Notes under the pieces: generated by a model
The model's database searches: none
The model's input: only the letters and a program-made list of their open reading frames with translations
What the model was told of the DNA's origin: nothing
Source of the DNA: Chlamydoabsidia padenii
Lineage: Eukaryota; Mucoromycota; Mucoromycetes; Mucorales; Cunninghamellaceae
Assembly: GCA_025330725.1 (NCBI GenBank)
Contig: JAIWND010000022.1
Location: 533,357 to 597,356 of the forward strand
DNA: 64,000 bases
Direction of reading: 5' to 3'
Shown: in pieces, positions 46,311 to 56,397 of the stretch
How positions within the stretch are numbered: the first letter of the stretch is position 1
Layout of the letters: every line of letters begins with the position of its first letter
Position numbers and translations under genes: made by a program

Positions 46311-46838
46311 TTTTTACCCCTTTTTTAAAATCCCGACCCTACTTTGATCCCATCTTCCATGCCTATGCCTATGATCATTTTTCTTCTTATACTTCATCTA
46401 CTACTACTATTACTACTTATATATCTCTTTATGTCCCTGATTTTAAGCTCATGTATGCCATATCATAACACAATTGTCATATCTCTCTTCTTATCTCCTT
46501 GTCCTGGTGATCTCGTTTTATACTATCTTCTCTATGGTGTCGACTAAACTATGGCGATTATTGCTCTCCCCTCCCCTCCCCTTTTTTATTTTTTTTTATT
46601 TTTTGATTTTTAATTTTTTAATTTTTAATTTTTTTTTTTTTTTTGCTTTGTCCAATAAAACGCTTTAAGCAATCAATCATTGGGTGAATCAGGGAAATGG
46701 TTTTCCCATTGTGTAATTTAGATGACTTGTCAGATTAAAGCGGGATTTGAAATAATTGACTTGAAATAATTTCCCCACACTTTCTAATTCGTTTCTTTCC
46801 ACTCTAAACAACACTTTTTTTTTTTCAAAAAAAAAAAA
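46311..46838. other. Intergenic; hydrolase promoter
   Basis: CGGGATTTGAAAT (46741-46753) lies about 90 nt before the hydrolase ATG. AAAATCCCGACCC sits just past the Myb stop (46327). T-rich and TTTAATTTTT microrepeats lie at 46585-46645. No gene is seen. Confidence 0.45.
46741..46753 (+). promoter_or_regulatory. CGGGATTTGAAAT motif upstream of the alpha/beta-hydrolase
   Basis: An exact core copy on the gene strand, 86-98 nt upstream of the ATG at 46839. Confidence 0.5.
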
Positions 46839-47839
46839 ATGACATCGTCCCAAACAGATATCAACATCAATGGTCTGAAATTAACAGTGTATGGCTTGGG
46901 TGAATACAAAAGATTACCTAACAATACTCCTGTGGCGGTAATGTTTGCCTTACATGGCCGTCTCCGTAAGTACTCCACCATTAAAAGCAAAAACAACAAC
47001 AATAACAACTCATCTCTCTCTACACATAGAAAACAAGTCCAAGATGGAAACTATCTCACAAGTCCTATGTAGTCTCAACAATTCGAAGAAACAACAACGA
47101 CATTTACTGGTGGTGACTTTTGATCATATGAATCATGGCAGTCGGTTAACGGATAAGAAGGCAAATTATGCTTGGAAAGAAGGCAAACATGAAAACCCAA
47201 GGCATGCGATTGATATGTGGTCTATGGTACACTCGGCGGCTCGAACTGTAACGGAACTTATGGATGTATTGGAATATCATATTTTTGGACCTACTCTTCG
47301 TCCCGTCCAAGTCTGGGGCTGTATTGGATTCTCCATGGGTGCTCATGCCACCTTTTTAGCTGCTGCCAATGGTAAATAATCAATCTAAATAGATCATTGA
47401 CTCACTCATTCATTTACTCTTTTAATATATATATATATATATTCTAGATCCTAGAATCAGTGTCCAGATCTCGATTGTAGGCACCAGTGATTATTTGGCA
47501 TTAATGCGTGCACGATGGGAAGAAGGTGGGTTCCCTGAAGATTATCTCCCCGATTCCTTTTGTGCAATGGTAAAACAACATTATGAAGGTTTGGCCAATC
47601 GTTTGGTATCGAAAAAGGTGTTGATGATTAATGGTAAAGAAGATCGGTTGGTCCCTGGTCTATTTAATGATGCTTTGGCTAAAGATCTCCAAAAGGCAGG
47701 TGCAAAGGATTGGGCAAGAATCTCTGTACCTCATGTGGGTCATGCTTGGTGTCCGGAAATGTTTGAACTATCTACGGCTTGGTGTCAACAATGGATGTTA
47801 GATCCTGTCGATTCGTTCCATCTCTCTTGTAAACTGTAG
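46839..47839 (+). CDS. Alpha/beta-hydrolase, 286 aa
   Basis: Three exons: 46839-46965, 47030-47371, 47448-47839. Core pattern: VAVMFALHGRL (oxyanion region), LLVVTFDHMNHGSRL, nucleophile elbow WGCIGFSMGAHATF (Ser144), acid in MINGKEDRLVPG and histidine in SVPHVGHAW. The arrangement is that of single-domain serine hydrolases of the dienelactone/YjfP-like group. The segment ENPRHAIDMWSMVHSAARTV before the nucleophile is typical of fungal homologues annotated only as hydrolases. No signal peptide or membrane segment, so probably cytosolic. Substrate unknown. The start is supported by TSSQTDININGLKLTVYGLG directly after the ATG and a good A-run context upstream. Confidence 0.88.
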
Positions 47840-48067
47840 TTATAGTATAGACCGTTAATAGCAAATCAATAAACAATACACATTTGTCATTTTATTATCA
47901 TTGTAGTGTCAAACCAATAAATTTATTATCATCGTAAAGTAATTATAATAAAACAAGCTATAGGACGAGGGAATGGAGGGGGATTGACTATGGAAGGTAT
48001 GGGGAGTTGTAAAAGGTAGTGTGTGATAATGGCCAAAGAAGATATTCGTCCACGCTTGTGATTCCTG

Positions 48068-48276
48068 TTAGCCTGGTCCAACCTATAACGAAAGACAAAA
48101 AAAAAAAAAAATAACAACTAGTGAGTAACCAGTATATGGAGCGCATTATATTCATCGCTACTTACCTTGGGTAAATCGTGGTGCTCTGAGAGATGTTCCA
48201 ACTTGTTATTGAATTCAGCTACTCTTTCCTTATGTGATTTTGTAGCTGCCTTGGAGACCCGTTCCATTTGCTACAT

Positions 48277-48342
<66 letters not shown>

Positions 48343-48670
48343 AATACCTGTTGTCCTTGTTATGTTCCAAGTCTTACCCTTTCACGTTTCTTTTCTTCAA
48401 ATTTGCGTTCGGCATCGGTTTTATAAACAGCTTGGGTCACTTTTCGATGATCATCAGAAGCAGATTCAATCGCCTTGACCATCTTTTCATGGTTGGACTT
48501 TGACTTTTTCTTCTTTTTCCTATTTAACAAAAAACAAAACAAAACCAAAAAAGTGTGAGACGTAATTTAATGAGATAGTAAAAGACTATATCTTACTTTA
48601 TAGAGGAGGAAGAAGAGCCTCCTCCTTTGAATTTCAAGGATCCACCACTAACATGATCGTAGGCCGACAT
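48068..48670 (-). CDS. FAM32A: FAM32A-family nuclear protein, 111 aa
   Basis: Four exons: 48670-48597, 48519-48378, 48270-48166, 48082-48068. The protein is collinear with animal FAM32A (112 aa): SAYDHVSGGSLKFKG at the start, a Lys cluster (KKKKKSKSNHEK), TDAERKFEEKKRERQMERVS, and KSHKERVAEFNNKLEHLSEH ending HDLPKVGPG. In human cells FAM32A binds near the active site of the spliceosome and stabilises the 3' splice site in exon ligation; here that role is inferred by homology. The last exon is only 15 nt (VGPG, stop). The second intron is almost entirely a GA microsatellite. Confidence 0.9.
48281..48340. repeat. (GA)30 microsatellite in a FAM32A intron
   Basis: An uninterrupted AG/GA dinucleotide run of 60 bases. 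On the gene strand it forms the CT-rich polypyrimidine tract before the acceptor. Confidence 0.95.
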
Positions 48671-48863
48671 GATAGACGATAGAGAGACAAAGACAAGAGG
48701 ACAAGGGAAAAAAAAAAAAAAGTTTTATTTTTGAATTTTGAATCGGCGTTTAAACAATTGGTGATTATGATAGGTGAGCAGAGGTACAGACAGGGAGGTA
48801 AATGCATATAGGGAATAAATGAATGACAATGGTTTTTATTAAATCACTAAAAACTATACTATT

Positions 48864-49452
48864 CTACTTTTTCGATTTTCCTGATAAAATCTTTGTGAGA
48901 GCAGACTTGACAATAGTAGCGGCCTTGTCATTTTCCTTCTTGGAAAGACCAGCGGTAAGGTGGATCTTGATACTTGGACGAGGCAGAGCACGTTCTTGAT
49001 CATTGACATATTTAGCCCGAGTCACCAACACGCCTTGAGAAGCACATTCATCCACGACTTCTTGCAGCCATCGTTCTTCATCTTCCCGTTTCGTCACACC
49101 ACGATTAGTCAATACAAAGGGTTTGATTCGGATATGGAAGAAGGGGACCTCCGGATTAGAAGCATCGATATCCACCAGACCATCCACGCTTTTATGAGCC
49201 AAGGTATGACGGAAGGCTTGGACTCGTTCACGAAGATCACGTAGCAAGTGGGGTTGTTGTGTCAGCATGTTGATGGCTTCGGACGCAGCAATGGTTAACA
49301 TGGCAGGCAAGGAGGCAGAGAAACAGTAGGCACTGCCGGATAATCGTTGATGGTCGACAATTTCCACACTTCCTGCACAGAATCCACCAGAAGAGCATAA
49401 TGCCGCCATTGATCCCACAATCATATCCACTTCCTTTGCCTTTAACAAAGAC

Positions 49453-49483
<31 letters not shown>

Positions 49484-50816
49484 AGAGAGAGAGAGATAGA
49501 GAGAGAGAGAATTGGTTAGTTCAGTGCTTGATTAAGAGAAGGAGTCGACTTACATCGATGCCGAAATGATCACACGCACCAGCACCACGGCGACCGAGGA
49601 CACCGATAGAATGAGATTCGTCCAAAATAAGTCTATACTTGAATTTCTTTTTCAATTCAACCTAATCCAATGAAAGAGTAAAGTCAGTGGTCGTGTTGGG
49701 GTGAGGACAGTAATAAACAACTTACAAGTTTCGGTAAAGGAGTCACATCACCATAATTACTGGAAAGTGCTTCAGTCACAATAAAACGTCGTGTCAATCG
49801 TTTCTTGTTCTACCATTAAAAAGTATGTCAGTAATATTCAATCAAGTGTTAAAACAAATAATTTACTTACACGCAAGGTATCAATTTGGATATCATTCAA
49901 TACCCGTTCCAAATCATTCATATCATTGTGCTTGAACCAACGGACATTGGATCGGGAGATCTGGACACCTTTCTGAATAGCAAAACTGACACTGTCATCA
50001 CTATTAAAAAACAAACAAACAAGAATGTTAATTTCATGCCTATCTCTTTTTTATCTGTTTTGTTTTACTTACACGACCAGTAAATCACCACGTTTGGAGA
50101 AGGCAGGAATGACAGATGAGATGGTCGAGAAGTCTTGAGCATAAATAATCGCTTCATCGGTTCCTAAGAAGCGTGCAATATCACGTTCCAGTTGCATATG
50201 AATGTCCAAAGTACCATAAAACCCAGGAGGACCACATGTACCCACACCATATTCCTTCAATGTCTCGATCGCCTTTTGTCGAATGGTATCGGATGCCACT
50301 AGGTTTAAATAGTTCGTTGTCGCCAGATTCATCAATGGTTTGGAATGTCCTGCCACCTTGGTTTTTGCCGTTTGTGCTCCAACAATTAGAGGTGTCTTGT
50401 CCAAATTAAACCGGTCAAACGTGCTGAGTTTAGGCACCAGGGCTTCAGGTTGCCATTCCTCTACCAATTCATCCACTTCCTATCAGTTATATATAAAAGG
50501 TCATCATCATCATCATCATCATCATTAGTGTCATGTTTCAACATACTCTATATTTTTCACCTTTGTTTGTTTTACTTACCTTTTCAGTTAGTTTTACTGC
50601 ATTATCATGAGGTTTGTATTTCTTGGAGAGCATATATCGAAGAGCAAAGAAGACCAAAAAGAGTTCCAGGGCGATACGGAAGGGATCATCTTGATACGCC
50701 GTCTTGAGATAATCATAAGCCAAAGTCGTTCCCGGAATGGCAACCACCAAGCCATAAACAGAGTGTACTGTTGAGTTGATAAAGGCGTGATCAGCTGTCA
50801 AAGGAGGAGTCTCCAT
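48864..50816 (-). CDS. LCB1: Serine palmitoyltransferase subunit 1 (LCB1), 513 aa
   Basis: Six exons: 50816-50580, 50479-50073, 50000-49871, 49809-49726, 49661-49554, 49439-48864. The N-terminus contains a membrane helix ([18 protein letters not shown]). The alpha-oxoamine synthase fold follows: [76 protein letters not shown]. The PLP lysine region of LCB2 is absent ([17 protein letters not shown] instead), as expected of the non-catalytic LCB1 subunit. With LCB2 it condenses serine and palmitoyl-CoA in the ER, the first committed step of sphingolipid synthesis. The acceptor of the last exon is TTAAAG after an A-rich plus-strand run. Confidence 0.94.
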
Positions 50817-52087
50817 GATTAGATGAGTATTTTGATTGAGAGAGAGAGAGAAAAAAGAAAAAAATGTGCTGCCAGGTATCCCGTCCACTTTATATTTTCT
50901 CCATCGGGATTTGAATTATTTTTAACCGGAAGATGTTGACATGATTGATGAATGGAAGGAACATTTTGACAATAGATATACTTGTTTCTGACATTTTTTT
51001 TTTGTCTGGTTTCTCGAGTATTTTGTTTAGATTGTAATATAGAGCTGCAATGAAAACAGGGTCAATCATCAAACGGTGTATTCTTCCAAAAGCATGTCCT
51101 AACGGAGGAAGGAAGGTACCTCACAATATATTTTTTTTTCCCTTTTGGAATTTTCATACTATAGTATCATATATTGTTTCTTACTATTTATTGAATTGGA
51201 GAGGGTTCTATTCAAAGTTGATCTTCGGTGGTGCTAGCCGACCTTTACTATGCCCCGAATGATTTTCAAACATCGCCGCCGCATAGGCCATTATCCTCAA
51301 ATTACCAAAAATAGCCTTGTCACCTTGGGTGAAAATGTTCATGTCTGAAAAAATGACAAATGTATATATATATATATATATATATATATCCAAGGTTGCA
51401 CTATAACATTAAACCTTTGATTTTCTGGCTGTATTGGCATCAAAGGGGGATGGGGATTCTTCAAACAATATCATTTCAAAAATTATACTGTACTTCCTCA
51501 TCTGAGTAGAGGTATTTAAAACAACTTTGTACTATGATTCATAATATAATTTAACCCCCATAGTGGATGAAAGATTAGTAAGAGATATGTAAACGTTTGC
51601 ATGATATCAAGATATCATGGGAACCAATATGAGTGCTTGTGCGGCATTTGAATGTTGATCTGCATGAATGGGCGGGGCTTGATTAATAGTTGATCAAGGT
51701 GGTGCCTGACACCATTTGACCCTGTGCCCTATCATGGCCATACCTTTATTCTTGTTTGTTTGAAACCTGAATTCATGTAATAGGAAAAGAAAAAAAAACA
51801 ACCAAGGGGCGAATCATGTAGACAAGTCCAATTTGTATATTGACATGATGATAAAAGTGAATGACACACGCATTTTGGTCATGATCAACCATACAATTAT
51901 AATTTACATGTAAAGTCAAGACATAATGAGAATATGCACAATGTCAAAAATAGCCCATGCAACAATTTAATCCTCGTCCACAACAGTACCTTTACCCATA
52001 ACAAGCGATTTAAACAATATAGTAAAACAGTATATCTTTATTAATTAATTAATTAAATGACTTTTCTAACCATTAAAACTATATCTA
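50817..52087. other. Intergenic; LCB1 promoter and gene-poor DNA
   Basis: CGGGATTTGAATT (50905-50917) is 90 nt upstream of LCB1. A minus-strand open piece at 51370-51210 (MNIFTQGDKAIFGNLRIMAY, ending APPKINFE, stop) shows coding-like composition but no partner exons. The GCATGAATGGGCGGGGC block recurs at 51657-51680. TA microsatellite at 51362-51390. TTAATTAATTAATTAA at 52039-52055. Confidence 0.4.
50905..50917 (+). promoter_or_regulatory. CGGGATTTGAATT motif upstream of LCB1
   Basis: An exact core copy, 90 nt from the minus-strand start codon, the same spacing as in the RabGGTA and hydrolase promoters. Confidence 0.5.
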
Positions 52088-52744
52088 TTATCCTATTACT
52101 ATTTGGTGTTCCCTTTTGAATAGCCACTCTAGATTGACAGCTTCTTTATAGTGACAATCCTGAGTCCCAAACGCCAGTTTTGCCGTTTCCTTGGCCAAAG
52201 CGATCCACCGACGGACACCACGAGCATACACTTTTTCACGAATACTGTCTTGCACAATAAAGTTCCAACCAGTTTTAGCGAGCATAGCGAGATGATGGGC
52301 CATGGTCGGATGGTAAGGTGGATATAAGAAGCAATATTGGATCAGGATATACAGACCACATTTCACCGCGAATGGCCAATGATTATTTTCCATAGCTTCA
52401 TAAAACAGATGATGTACACCAGATAAAGTAGATAAACGGAAGACAGGTATCGATATTGATGTATTACCGGGTGATGATGAATGTAGTGGAAAAGAAAGAC
52501 ATGTTTCCATCGCTTGAGTCAGAATGGATTGATAATCGTGCTGAATCGGTGGTTGAGCTGCGTTTGGACAAGGATCGTCGAATTGGGCACAAAAGTCGTG
52601 ATCCATAAAAATAGAGGTATTAGAAGACGGGGTTGATGATGGAGATAAGGGTGGTAGTGAGACAGGTACTGAAGTAGGTGATAGTGGTGTATATATCCAA
52701 GTGGGTGATACAGGTGGTGTGGTAAAGGGGTGAAGTATTGGCTG

Positions 52745-52783
<39 letters not shown>

Positions 52784-53986
52784 GGTATATTGTAGATCAG
52801 GATTATTGACAGACCAGACGTAAGGTGTAAACAGTTGTAGCATGTGGTGAGTAAATGTACCAAGTGTGAGTGACTGTGAAGGATCGGGATGGATGTTGTT
52901 CAATCGATCGTATTGCCTACTAAGTGTCAATAAATCCCATTGATCGATATGTTGTCGAAGAGTATCCAGTTGATCCGTCTTTTTCCTTCGATGCGTTGGT
53001 GATCCTTTATTGTTGACATAATTTGATATATCTTCTTCTTCATCTTCTTCATCTTCGCCTACCATTTTATCTAGTAATCGTAGCCAGCCATGATCACTAC
53101 ATCGTATACAGTCGCAAGTGAAGAAGTACCGATCCCGCAAGTTCCGTTGTCGATAGCCCCTTGATCGTCCAATATCAATATATGCCAAGGTGATTTCTTC
53201 GCCAGGATCAATAGGTTCTATTGCCTTGATTAAGAGTAAAGATCCATCAAACACAGCAGCCGCATTTGGGCGACATGAATGATTAAAAAAGGAGGCCACA
53301 GGGTATATACCTTCACCTACCACAAACAAGTGTTCATCTTGGACTGACATTGCATTGCATTGGAGTTGGCTTTGTAGTCGTACCAAGTCCATTTGATTGA
53401 TTCCATAATGTGATGCCTGTTGTTGAAGATAAGGACGTTGTAAGACCTTGTCTGCCAATTCAAAGAATTGCTGAGTGATATGTTGAGGTTGGTGTATCAA
53501 GTGATCTTGTAAACATGAGAAGGCCGCCATAGTAATTTGCATGGACTCAGTGGGTGGTGGTGAAGAAGCATTGTCAGTAATGTCAGGAATCACTAGTGTG
53601 TGTTGTTTAAACCGAATAAGACTGCAAACTGTACGTTCTAATAGTTCTTCGTCACAGGTTCGCCAGTCGCTATCGCCACAGACATAACGGTGATAGTTGA
53701 TCCACGCCGATTTAAAACAGTCCATGTCGCAAAAGTAAGCTGTTTTACATCGAGAGCACCTTTGTAAGGGAATTCGTTGACCAGTTTCCGTACGCCGAGA
53801 TTGACGAAGGCAATGTTGACAATAGTCATCGCTAACAGAGACCGTGGCTAAGGGTTTCGAAGTGATGATAACTGAGCCCCTATCATGATGATCAGTGGCA
53901 ATAACCGAGCGTCCTTTTTTTGTAGTGGTATTGAGTGTAATATTGTGACCATTAATGTATTGCTGTAATAGAGGTGATAATGACAT
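52088..53986 (-). CDS. SMYD-type SET and MYND domain protein, 632 aa
   Basis: A single exon, unusual among its intron-rich neighbours. The SET domain starts at GRSVIATDHHDRGSVIITSKP and is split by a MYND zinc finger (CQHCLRQ, CSRCKTAYFCDMDC, then H and C in NYHRYVCG). SET catalysis motifs follow: GVG-type VGEGIYPVASFFNHSCRPNA and EEITLAYID, and the post-SET cysteines FTCDCIRC. This is the SMYD arrangement of protein-lysine methyltransferases. A disordered Asn/Pro/Ser/Thr-rich insert including an N13 run (52742-52783) precedes a C-terminal TPR-like helical region (WPFAVKCGLYILIQY, HHLAMLAKTGWNF). Substrates may be histone or non-histone; not predictable here. Confidence 0.9.
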
Positions 53987-55001
53987 GAGAATATGGAAGA
54001 GAGAGAGAGAAAGAGAGAAGAAAGAAAAAAAAAAAAAAAAGGGGGGGGGAATTGAAATCCCCGCTTTTTTTTTTATTTTTTAAAAAAAAAGCATTAACGG
54101 ATGTCAGATTCAATTCCGTGAGAATTATTATTAACATTATCGCACTTTGCTTTTCTTCTCCGCGACCCATCATCATCATCATCATTGTCAGTGATTTCCT
54201 TTACATGTGAACACTCAACACTGTTAAATCCTAGTCCTTTACATTGGACCACTCCCCTTCTATTGACACCTAATGCATATGTAGAAAGATCATAATTGAA
54301 TTATAACCAAGCATCGGAATCAGGATGTCATGAACAATATTCCTTCTTATCTTTGTGATAAGCTTTGCAAAATGACCATCATAGCTTTTACACTTTGTTC
54401 TTATCGTTCATCATAGTTTACCAAACAAATAAAAATCGACGAGCGGTACTTCAAATTCACAGCCCGCTTTAGGCAAAAAGTAAGCGATGTTGGTATACAC
54501 ACATGGCATTGATGATGCAGCAACAGTAAGGAAACTCACCTTACTTTTTTTATAGCAGTGGCTTACTTCCATGGCGGATTCATTTCCGAGATTCAATTTC
54601 CTTTTTTTAAGTAAATAGTAACACACAGATCGGTATCCCAATTAGATTGGATCAAACAAAAAAAAAAAAAAAAGAGAGAACCAGTATGCCCCTGAAATTG
54701 ATATACTACTATTTGTTCTTTATGGTATGTCTAATATCAACGTTAACAAGGAAATAGACATGGTTGATGTTAGTGTATCCTTTTCAATACCTGTCAGTCC
54801 AATTATCATCGCTCCTCAGCCACCAGTTACATAGTGAACCTGAGTTGTCTCCTGGACCAATGAAATGAATCCAAATCGAGAACACCGACCAAAAAATTTT
54901 TAGAAGCCCACTCAAAAGATCCTTTATATTCTGCCCCTCTTTTTTCTTTTTCTCTCTCTCCTTCTCTTTCCTTCCTAACCCTACCTACATTATAACTCAA
55001 G
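53987..55001. other. Intergenic; promoters of the SMYD and eIF5A genes
   Basis: TTGAAATCCCCGC at 54052-54064 lies 66 nt before the SMYD start. CTTTATATTCTG (54921) is a TATA-like element before eIF5A, followed by a pyrimidine-rich leader. A minus-strand open frame at 54641-54411 (MGYRSVCYYLLKK) has no supporting signal. No other gene is seen. Confidence 0.45.
54052..54064 (+). promoter_or_regulatory. TTGAAATCCCCGC motif upstream of the SMYD gene
   Basis: One inserted C relative to the consensus; 66 nt upstream of the start codon. Confidence 0.4.
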
Positions 55002-55695
55002 AGTAAGTTAGTTGAAAGAAAAAACTGAATGACTATTATTAAACTAATTCATTAACTATGCTTTACTCTTTATTTGGTAATAGTGTCTGAAGAACACGAA
55101 CACACCTTTGACTCTGCCGATGCTGGTGCTTCCAAGACCTACCCCATGCAATGTTCCGCTTTGCGAAAGAACGGCCACGTTGTCATCAAGGGTCGTCCTT
55201 GTAAGATCGTTGACATGTCTACCTCCAAGACTGGTAAGCACGGTCACGCCAAGGTCCATTTGGTTGGTATCGATATCTTCACCAACAAGTAAGTAATAAT
55301 AGGGATGCTTTATCTTTAGGTACTTACTTTTTTTTTTTTCTTAATAGGAAGTATGAAGATCTCTCTCCCTCTACTCACAACATGGATGTGCCCAACGTTG
55401 TCCGTAACGAATACACCTTGTTGAACATTGATGATGGTTTCCTCTCTTTGATGCTTCCCGACGGTACCACCAAGGATGATGTCAAGCTCCCTGATAACGA
55501 ACTTGGTGAAAAGATCACTGAAGACTTTGAAGAAGGCAAGGATTTGTTGATCTCCGTTGTCTCCTCCATGGGTGAAGAACATGCTTTGTCCCGTAAGTAT
55601 CTAGATTCTATGTTATTATTGGAAATGGGTTGTATTTTATACTCATGCACTTTATTATCATTGTTACTGTTATAGACAAGGAAGCTCCTCAATAG
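55002..55695 (+). CDS. TIF51A: Translation factor eIF5A, 156 aa, start codon split by an intron
   Basis: The A of the ATG is at 55002 (CAAGA|GTAAGT) and the TG at 55084-55085 (GGTAATAG|TGTCTGAAG). Further exons: 55084-55288, 55348-55592, 55676-55695. The protein is collinear with eukaryotic eIF5[41 protein letters not shown], hypusine loop [20 protein letters not shown] with Lys52 as the modified residue, and the OB domain ending GEEHALSHKEAPQ. eIF5A, once hypusinated, promotes elongation at stalling motifs and termination. Codon use is strongly biased (GGT, AAG, ACC, TTG), as expected of a highly expressed gene. The protein needs no other ATG: the next in-frame one would delete conserved sequence. 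Confidence 0.94.
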
Positions 55696-56212
55696 GTTTT
55701 ATCATGGTATCGCCGTGTCATCTTGACTGGTAGTGGTTATATATATATATTTATATACATGTAGTTTAGATCCCTCTCTTCATTACTTAATAAAGATTCT
55801 TCAAATCATTTTTTTAAAAAAGCATATCTTGAGGTGATTAACTGGTGTTGGTTAGGTTACATATAAATGATGGTTTGTCTGAACATGTATGATCATGCGA
55901 ATCATTTGCTTCATGTGTCAAAAAAATACCCCTTACTGGGATGGCGGAAACGAAAATACCATATACGCTTGATCAGTTAGTATTATACACATTGGAGGTT
56001 TTTTTTTTTTTTTTTTTTTTTTTTTGGTCAACTTACTATTGACGGCCCAAGTCGCCCCGTATCTCTTCTTCTCAAAGGAGGGTGATCAGCCAACTTCATC
56101 CCAAAGAAATGACCAACCAAATAGCATTCAAGCTGTTATGCTTCTGCTTGATGTTTCTAATTGCTGTCCCTTTTTACGTCGGGGTTTACATTTTTCCGGA
56201 TCCAAGATTGTC
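55696..56212. other. Intergenic; eIF5A 3' UTR and left flank of the transposon
   Basis: TATATATATATATTTATATAC and AATAAAG (55791) mark the eIF5A 3' end. A T26 run lies at 55999-56025. Open frames at 56024-56239 cross into the transposon repeat and are not supported. Confidence 0.4.
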
Positions 56213-56397
56213 GCCTATCCAGAATTTTGCGCATCATAAGGATTTTACCAATAGAGAGATAACTGGGTTTGAAAAAAAATGGGAGGAGGCTTGACTAGAA
56301 AAGTGTTATTCTCCCAATTTTTTCTCTTTTCTTCCTTTCTTCATCCTACAATCGTCCACTCATCATCATAACTATGTCTTTTATTCATTCTTCTTCC
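56213..56397 (+). repeat. Left terminal inverted repeat of the MULE
   Basis: About 185 nt, over 90% identical by eye to the reverse complement of 59596-59780. Differences are mainly single bases in the outer half (GAATTTTGCGCATCATAAGG against CATCTTAAGG) and a G-run. The inner ~100 nt are nearly perfect. The first transposase ATG (56374) lies inside the repeat. Confidence 0.9.

Noticed and set aside
51208..51393. Frame starting MDIYIYIYIY
   Set aside because: Its start is a TA microsatellite; the downstream part has coding-like composition but no second exon or family.
54411..54641. 76-codon minus-strand frame
   Set aside because: No splice partners, promoter motif or recognisable sequence.
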